Positions 13,651 to 14,644 of a stretch of DNA of 14,644 bases are shown piece after piece. How positions within the stretch are numbered: position 1 is the first letter of the stretch; every line of letters begins with the position of its first letter. Location of the stretch: the NCBI GenBank assembly GCA_910583815.1, contig CAJTZB010000051.1:1-14644 (forward strand), read 5' to 3'. This stretch comes from an uncultured Lachnospiraceae bacterium. Its GTDB lineage: Bacteria; Bacillota; Clostridia; Lachnospirales; Lachnospiraceae. Under the pieces are notes generated by a model. That model had not been told where the DNA came from and ran no database searches. It saw only the letters and a list, made by a program, of their open reading frames with translations. The position numbers were made by a program, and so were the translations under genes.

Positions 13651-13683
13651 TGTATCCTATGAAATAAAAACCGGGAGGCAATT

Positions 13684-14644
13684 ATGAAGGTAACGGACCG
13701 TGTGGACTCCGTAAAGGGAGTCGGTGAAAAGACAAGAGCATTGTTTGAAAAACTGGATATTATGACGATTGGCCAATTGCTGACATATTACCCAAGGGAC
13801 TATGAAAGCTTTGATGGTCCGTTTCCTGTGGAGACTTTGCGTGAGAACAGCATAGGTGTCATAGAAGCATCCGTATCGCATATTTCAGAGACAAGGCATA
13901 CTGCACGCACGATTTTGACCTGTACGGCAAAAGACCCATCTGGAAGCGTGACGCTGACATGGTTCAATCAGCCATATTTGAAAAGTTCTCTGAAAATGGG
14001 CTACCGTTATATTTTCCGTGGGAAAGTAGTAAAAAAAGGAAATTCGTTTGTAATGGAGCAGCCCAAACTTTATAGGCGGGAAGAGTATGAAAGGCTGAAA
14101 ATGGCATTGCAGCCGGTATATTCCCTGACAAAAGGACTGACCAACCATATGGTGTCAAAGGCAGTCAAACAGGCGCTTGCAGTTGCCGGAGAGCTGCCGG
14201 AGTATGTTCCGAACCGCCTCAGAAGGCAGATGAAGCTTCCTAAAAAATTACATATGCTGGAAGAAATACATTTTCCAAAGAGCAGGGAAATGATGTTAGA
14301 GGCAAGAAAAGCGCTTGTTTTTGAAGAATTTTTTCTGTTTTCTGTATTTTTACGTGAGCTTTCAGGGCAAAAGGAGAGAGAACAAAGCAGCTTTGTCTGG
14401 AAGGAGCCGAAAGAATGCAGGCAGCTGATTGCTGCGCTTCCATTTTCTTTGACTGAGGAACAGAGCAAGGTATGGCAGGAAATCAAAGAAGATGTTTTGC
14501 GAGGGAATGTCATGGTGCGTCTGATTCAGGGGGATGTCGGATCCGGAAAGACGATTCGTGCGCTGCTTGCACTTTTGCAGGCAGTGAAAAATGGCTGCCA
14601 GGGCTGTCTTATGGTGCCGACGGAAGTATTGGCAAAACAACACT
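13684..14644 (+). CDS. recG: ATP-dependent DNA helicase RecG, N-terminal part (runs off window)
   Basis: The frame is open for 320 codons to the window edge, and RecG is usually about 680 residues, so nearly half is here. The N-terminal wedge domain starts VKGVGEKTRALFEKLDIMTI, a helix-hairpin-helix-like opening, then LLTYYPRDYE. An OB-fold follows (VIEASVSHI, GSVTLTWFNQPYL, YRYIFRGKV, PKLY). The helicase domain begins with LPFSLTEEQ and shows Walker A GDVGSGKT and motif Ia PTEVLAKQH. RecG reverses stalled replication forks and processes branched DNA. ATG 13684 follows GGGAGG by five bases. It is set apart from fakA by a strong terminator and preceded by a short repeat shared with the CPBP gene upstream region. 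Confidence 0.96.
   Translation, partial: MKVTDRVDSVKGVGEKTRALFEKLDIMTIGQLLTYYPRDYESFDGPFPVETLRENSIGVIEASVSHISETRHTARTILTCTAKDPSGSVTLTWFNQPYLKSSLKMGYRYIFRGKVVKKGNSFVMEQPKLYRREEYERLKMALQPVYSLTKGLTNHMVSKAVKQALAVAGELPEYVPNRLRRQMKLPKKLHMLEEIHFPKSREMMLEARKALVFEEFFLFSVFLRELSGQKEREQSSFVWKEPKECRQLIAALPFSLTEEQSKVWQEIKEDVLRGNVMVRLIQGDVGSGKTIRALLALLQAVKNGCQGCLMVPTEVLAKQH

Overview
The window looks like chromosomal DNA of a low-to-moderate GC, spore-forming member of the Clostridia, most likely Lachnospiraceae. This rests on the gene set (DUF815 ATPase, CPBP protease, YtfI/YtfJ, zinc-type L28, Asp23 plus a FakA-type DAK protein, RecG), strong AGGAGG ribosome binding sites, and a 45-residue hydrophobic protein of a type I associate with this group. 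The genus assignment is inference. I see no insertion sequence, phage gene, CRISPR array, tRNA or rRNA.

Layout. Positions 2-1861: the 3' end of a DUF815 AAA+ ATPase gene and a secreted or anchored SH3b protein with a Pro/Thr spacer, one membrane helix and a Tudor-like cytoplasmic tail, closed by a clear terminator. Positions 1862-2157: non-coding, with the terminator, a candidate promoter and three copies of a short repeat whose fourth copy lies just before recG. Positions 2158-10491: one long same-strand run: CPBP protease, a frameshifted CorA magnesium channel gene with its own consensus promoter, a rhomboid-like protein with a zinc-type tail, two ABC-2-like permeases without an ATPase, two unrecognised proteins, then ytfI (DUF2953) and ytfJ/gerW (spore protein). 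Positions 10501-10864: rpmB (L28) with its own promoter and terminator. Positions 10865-11425: a compact regulatory region with a perfect hairpin, a minus-strand 45-codon membrane peptide gene, divergent promoters around an inverted repeat, and two tandem roughly 100-nt structured RNA units. Positions 11426-13622: asp23-like gene and fakA-like gene, closed by a strong branched terminator. Positions 13684-14644: the first 320 codons of recG, running off the window.

The best candidate for something undescribed is the leader RNA of the asp23-fakA operon at about 11192-11411. Two diverged copies of the same three-part hairpin lie in tandem, and their stems differ by compensatory base-pair changes. 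Three copies of GGAACTAAAA flank them, the first just after the predicted transcription start and the last joined to the ribosome binding site. This is direct sequence evidence for selection on RNA structure in a cis-acting leader, possibly a tandem riboswitch or a protein-binding element controlling an envelope-stress and fatty-acid-kinase operon. I do not recognise it as a known class.

Other points worth attention are a likely 19-nt deletion that frameshifts corA, the rhomboid-zinc fusion, the orphan permease pair and the TGTACACCGACGCT repeat family.
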